Assembly (NCBI GenBank): GCA_964640225.1
Contig: CAZXFI010000004.1
Span: 5,151 to 69,150, forward strand
Length of the DNA stretch: 64,000 bases
Direction of reading: 5' to 3'
DNA from: JAGLWW01 sp964640225
GTDB lineage: Archaea; Aenigmatarchaeota; Aenigmatarchaeia; PWEA01; JAGHBM01
In this document: positions 60,474 through 64,000 of the stretch, in pieces
Numbering within the stretch: position 1 is the stretch's first letter
How the letters are laid out: every line of letters begins with the position of its first letter
Program-made: the position numbers and the translations under genes
Notes under the pieces: generated by a model
Seen by the model: the letters and a program-made list of their open reading frames with translations, nothing else
The model's database searches: none
What the model was told of the DNA's origin: nothing

Positions 60474-62048
60474 ATGGATATAAAGGAAAAACACTTCTGG
60501 TACATTTTGCTGGTATTCATACTGGCCGCTTCCTTTTTCATGAACGCGGGAGCCGCCGCGTCCGCCCCGATAATTTTCGGGGACGAGGGGTATTTTGCAT
60601 CAAGGGGGGAATTTGTCCTTCAGAATCTGGAGATACCGAAATACTTTAACATCTACACGGAGAACGCCCTGTTCCATTCATTTGACCTGGACTTTCATTT
60701 TGTGATATTTGCCGTCTCGTCCTTTTTTGCCCTGGGAGGGGAATTTATGGTAAAAATTCTGAATCCTCTTCTGGCTGTCTTGACCGCATCAGTTCTCTTT
60801 CTTTTCGGAAGAAGATTTTACTCAAGAAAAACAGGCGTTCTGAGCGTGCTGTTCTTCCTTATCCTGCCTTCCGTTATCACGTACGCTGTCTTTCTTTACG
60901 CGGACATGCTGCTGACGCTGTTTTTTATATCTTCAGTTTATTTCCTTGTGAGGGGCCTGAAGGAGGATTCCTACAAATACTTGGCCATGTCAGGAATCCT
61001 TGCCGGGTTTTCCCTTCTAACTAAAGAAACAGGCTTCCTAATGGTTCTCGTTTACCTGTTTTCTTTCCTTTTTTACAGGAAAAACTGGCTGAAAAAGTTC
61101 GGTTTTTTATTACTTATAATGCTGGTTTTTACGGTGCCGCTGCACCTTGTGCACAACTTTGTCTTGCTGGGCAACCCCGGACTTCCCGTTATAGGTGATT
61201 ACTTCCCAAGGAACTGGCAGTCCCCGGAACTGGAACTGATAGACCAGGAAAGGCTTGAGCTGCACAGCACGGGAACCTATGCGGGCATATTTGAATACGG
61301 TGTATTGAACTACGTGGAGTTTTCCTACGGTCTCGGATTGTTTGTTTTCATAATGCTTGGCCTGTCCTACATGCTCTACAGGAAAAACCGGGACGATGTG
61401 GTGATTCTGGCGTGGATCGCGTTCCTGTTTGCGCTCATATCGTACTACACAGGAGGGGAAGGCAAGGTTGAATCGCTGTCCAGATGGTTGCTGCCTGTTA
61501 TGCCGTTTTTTGCGCTTTCCGCGGGCCTGGCCACGGAAAAGGTTTATGATTTTTTGAGCGGACTGGGGGAAAACAGCGGAAAGGTATTCGCTCTGCTGTT
61601 CGTGTTCATAGTGGTTGTTTTCGGGCTGTTTTCAGCCAACGCAAAGGCATCCAGCCTGGAATCAATAAAGGAATGGTCTCCCGCCTTCGTGAACGGGTGC
61701 GACTGGATTAGGAGGAACACTCCCGAGGATTCAAAAATCGTGAACATATGGGTGCATCACGGCATGTACCACTGCAAAAGGGACACGTACTGGGCGCACC
61801 TGCCTAACAAGGACTCCATAGTTCTGTTTTCCAACGACACGTCTTACGAGCTTCTAAAGGAGGCGGATATGGATTACGTTTACATACAGAAATTTTCCGT
61901 ATCGTTTGAGAAGACAGCGGAAGCTTATCCGGTTGAATTCGTGAGCTATCTGAAAAACTCGGATAATTTTGAAAAAGTCCACGAGTACCCGGAAAACTGC
62001 ATGATGCAGGCGGGAAACGACTGCGTGGTTGTTTACAAGATACTTTAA
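60474..62048 (+). CDS. Membrane glycosyltransferase, GT39/ArnT-like
   Basis: 524 residues with about 11 helices. The first outer loop FGDEGYFASRGEFVL carries the acidic catalytic residues of PMT/ArnT enzymes, and FLYADMLLTLFF and LTKETGFLM are typical. A C-terminal soluble part follows. It uses a polyprenyl-phosphate sugar to glycosylate outside the cell. Coupled with the GT2 gene before it. Confidence 0.85.
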   Translation: MDIKEKHFWYILLVFILAASFFMNAGAAASAPIIFGDEGYFASRGEFVLQNLEIPKYFNIYTENALFHSFDLDFHFVIFAVSSFFALGGEFMVKILNPLLAVLTASVLFLFGRRFYSRKTGVLSVLFFLILPSVITYAVFLYADMLLTLFFISSVYFLVRGLKEDSYKYLAMSGILAGFSLLTKETGFLMVLVYLFSFLFYRKNWLKKFGFLLLIMLVFTVPLHLVHNFVLLGNPGLPVIGDYFPRNWQSPELELIDQERLELHSTGTYAGIFEYGVLNYVEFSYGLGLFVFIMLGLSYMLYRKNRDDVVILAWIAFLFALISYYTGGEGKVESLSRWLLPVMPFFALSAGLATEKVYDFLSGLGENSGKVFALLFVFIVVVFGLFSANAKASSLESIKEWSPAFVNGCDWIRRNTPEDSKIVNIWVHHGMYHCKRDTYWAHLPNKDSIVLFSNDTSYELLKEADMDYVYIQKFSVSFEKTAEAYPVEFVSYLKNSDNFEKVHEYPENCMMQAGNDCVVVYKIL

Positions 62049-63076
62049 CTAGAGTTAATGCTTTCCACGAAATCAACCATCCATTTCGTGACGTCAATCT
62101 TGTCTTTAAGCATCTTTTCTCTTCTCTTATGCCACTCCTTTTTCAGGTTTTTTCTTTCCAGAAGTTTCTTGGCTTTTTTCAGGCCGTCTTCGCCTTTGTC
62201 AAACACGTAAAGCAGGCCGTAGTTGTCCTGCAAGTCCCTGAAAACCCCGCAGTATTTTCCGGTTGTTGAAACGTGTATGGCCGGGGTGCCCAGGACGGCA
62301 GATTCCAGGGCCATGGTCCCCCCTTCGCCCAGGTACAGCTGTGCGTAGTACAACAAATCGTGCATTTTCTCCGGCTTTATTCTAAGCCTGTATTTCTCCA
62401 GTTCCTTAGGACAGGGGCCTTCGGAGGTTACGAAAACCCTTCCGTGTTTCTCCAGTTCCTTTATTGCATTTATCCTATCTTTCCCGAACCCGGACTGGCC
62501 TATGTCATGGGATGCACCCCAAGAGACGAGCCTCACGACAGAAAACTTGTCCTTCTCGGCCAGGCCCAGACTCTTCAATACCCCGGAATCCGGACTGAAC
62601 CTTTTCGGATGCAGATACGCCAGTTCGTGGCAGCCGTCGTACCTGACCTGTTTGGGGCCCAAATCGTCCAAAAAAGAAGAGGGCGTGCAGATTTTGTCAG
62701 AAAAGGGGAATGTCAGAAAATTCGCTATTTTCGCGTGCTCCGTGTCCGTGAAAGTCACTGCTTTTTTGCCTAAAAGTCTGCTCACTTGAGAGGCATAAGG
62801 ACTAGCTATGCTCAAAAACAAATCCGGGTTGAATTTTTTTGCTATTTTTATTAGTTTCAAATCAAAAACAGGCATTCCAATCAGTTTGTTGAAAATTCCC
62901 TTTCTGTGCTTGCCTATGTTTTCATGGCCTATTTTGTTTTTTTTCAGCAAATAAATCGTTATTTCCTTTTCCCTTGCAGTAACTTTTGTTTCATGGCCTC
63001 TTTTTTCCATTTCCTCTATGAAGTTCTTGAAAAAATGAACATGCGCCGGGTGGCCTATGTCTATCAGAACTCTCAT
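62045..63076 (-). CDS. DUF354 protein (UDP-GlcNAc 2-epimerase/GT-B-like)
   Basis: 343 residues. MRVLIDIGHPAHVHFFKNF is the family hallmark; LGEGGTMALESAVLGTPAIHVS matches the nucleotide-sugar site of GT-B folds. Archaeal DUF354 genes often sit in polysaccharide clusters. Reaction not defined. Overlaps the convergent GT39 gene by 4 bp. Confidence 0.88.
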   Translation of the reverse strand: MRVLIDIGHPAHVHFFKNFIEEMEKRGHETKVTAREKEITIYLLKKNKIGHENIGKHRKGIFNKLIGMPVFDLKLIKIAKKFNPDLFLSIASPYASQVSRLLGKKAVTFTDTEHAKIANFLTFPFSDKICTPSSFLDDLGPKQVRYDGCHELAYLHPKRFSPDSGVLKSLGLAEKDKFSVVRLVSWGASHDIGQSGFGKDRINAIKELEKHGRVFVTSEGPCPKELEKYRLRIKPEKMHDLLYYAQLYLGEGGTMALESAVLGTPAIHVSTTGKYCGVFRDLQDNYGLLYVFDKGEDGLKKAKKLLERKNLKKEWHKRREKMLKDKIDVTKWMVDFVESINSS

Positions 63077-63085
63077 TTAAACCCC

Positions 63086-64000
63086 CTAAAAGAATATTAG
63101 CCCAATTAAACAAAAAACTACCGTTATAGCATACATTATGTAAGTAAGCTGTCTCTCGTTAAGTTTTATATATCTAGCAGGCATCCATTTGAACGTCGGG
63201 TAATCCGGCGGCTCTATCGTGCCGTCCTTTCTGAGCTTGCCAAAAATGTTCCTTTCCTTCTTGTAGCCCCTAAAAAGCTCGGCGTACACGCTCATCAGGA
63301 AATTAATAATGTGTGGAAAAAGTATAACCATACCGAAAAATTCCATGTTGTTTAGTATCAGAAGTCCCCCTATTGCAGGCCCTATCGTGTAGGAACCCAC
63401 GTTTCCGAGGAAAATCCTTGAAGGATATCTATCAAAATACCAGAAAGCAAGGACTGCGGCCAGGACAGGCATCACAAAATGCGCGACTGACCAGCCGTAT
63501 TTCATCAATACTTTAAGAGCTATGGTAACCAGAAGAATGCCGGATAAACCTGTCTGGAGGCCATTGAAGCCGGAATGCATGTTTATCAGGTTGGCCACAA
63601 CCATGAGGTAGACGGGGGCTATCACGTAACTGAAAAAAAGACCCATATTTATCTCAAAAAAGAAAAAAGAGAAGGTAGTGTCTATGTTAAGCAGCGCTAT
63701 CGGCAGGGCCAAAAAGAAAGGTATGAATATTTTCGGCTTCCTGCCCACGTTTATAAGGTCGTCCGTCAGAGTAAAAATGGCGTAAACTATAACCACGAAG
63801 TAGAAAACGAGCAGGTTCTTTACATCCGGCAATAAAAGCTGGGAAACTATCAATCCGCCTATTATGCCAAAGAGTATTCCCAGGCCGCCTAAATTAGGGA
63901 CTTTCGGCTTCCCTTTCTTGTACATATCCGGTACCATATACGGCTTGGCACCCTTCTTTTTGAATTTCTTTATGAGAAATCTTGTGACTATGAAACATAC
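63086..64000 (-). CDS. MraY/GPT-like phospho-sugar transferase, 5' end cut by window
   Basis: At least 304 residues; the frame is open to the window edge, with VTRFLIKKFKKKGAKPY upstream of the internal Met at 63937. About nine helices. Motifs: IFTLTDDLINVG, NLINMHSGFNGLQTG and FLGNVGSYTIG, where most relatives have Asp (GD) in place of the Asn. It would attach a sugar-1-phosphate (often GlcNAc-P) to the polyprenyl carrier, the first step of N-glycan assembly. Confidence 0.88.
   Translation of the reverse strand, partial: VCFIVTRFLIKKFKKKGAKPYMVPDMYKKGKPKVPNLGGLGILFGIIGGLIVSQLLLPDVKNLLVFYFVVIVYAIFTLTDDLINVGRKPKIFIPFFLALPIALLNIDTTFSFFFFEINMGLFFSYVIAPVYLMVVANLINMHSGFNGLQTGLSGILLVTIALKVLMKYGWSVAHFVMPVLAAVLAFWYFDRYPSRIFLGNVGSYTIGPAIGGLLILNNMEFFGMVILFPHIINFLMSVYAELFRGYKKERNIFGKLRKDGTIEPPDYPTFKWMPARYIKLNERQLTYIMYAITVVFCLIGLIFF

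Overview
The window is archaeal. Signs are an archaeal B-family DNA polymerase with a C-terminal PCNA-binding peptide, RadB, Cdc48 with two AAA modules, AglB oligosaccharyltransferase, ADP-forming acetyl-CoA synthetase, a four-subunit pyruvate:ferredoxin oxidoreductase, an Lhr helicase, an RtcA cyclase beside a beta-CASP nuclease, TATA boxes close to start codons, and tRNA genes with bulge-helix-bulge type introns. Genes are packed very tightly: all ten convergent gene junctions overlap by 4 to 43 bp or abut. Compactness, tiny charged proteins and intron-riddled tRNAs suggest a reduced-genome lineage (DPANN-like), but I cannot name the taxon. Ten Ns at 32859-32868 are an assembly gap, so the two halves are scaffolded, not continuous sequence.

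Layout. 1-5.8 kb: membrane metalloprotease-like protein, a DUF58 protein with two tandem MoxR ATPases, threonine synthase and a UPF0200 P-loop kinase. 5.8-8.6 kb (minus strand): four tRNA genes, Leu(UAA), Glu(UUC), Val(UAC) and Ser(GCU), each broken by introns in the D-loop and T-loop and three also in the anticodon loop. Between them lie AlaX, a 55-residue histone-fold protein and two micro-genes of opposite charge. 8.7-17.9 kb: a PRC-barrel protein, a SWIM-like zinc protein, the ADP-forming acetyl-CoA synthetase beta subunit, PorC/PorD/PorA with a nested zinc ribbon, a HEFMH protein, an MBL hydrolase, Hsp20, and RtcA with a beta-CASP RNase. 18-33 kb: TyrRS, SerRS and topoisomerase I, RadB, UppP, Cdc48, Map, PolB and PEP synthase.

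After the gap, 32.9-49.1 kb holds sugar-phosphate genes (HAD phosphatase, phosphohexomutase, GalT), an ABC exporter, Lhr, endonuclease III, a lamin-tail surface protein, the ADP-forming acetyl-CoA synthetase alpha subunit, AMP-forming acetyl-CoA synthetase, membrane pyrophosphatase and PorB. The Por and ADP-forming synthetase enzymes are each encoded in two separate places. 49.2-49.9 kb holds an acidic-tailed protein, a candidate C/D-box RNA and a lysine-rich protein. 49.9-64 kb is a cell-surface block: a 1468-residue secreted protein with many N-glycosylation sequons, divergent from aglB, followed by glycan genes (SDR, GT2 enzymes, B12 radical SAM, GT39, DUF354, a MraY/GPT-like transferase cut by the window end).

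The genes fit a fermentative life style: PEP synthase and pyruvate oxidoreductase around pyruvate, acetyl-CoA converted to acetate with ATP gain by the ADP-forming synthetase, and an ion-pumping pyrophosphatase recovering energy from PPi. The most unusual signal is the tRNA block, where introns in different tRNAs are visibly related to each other.
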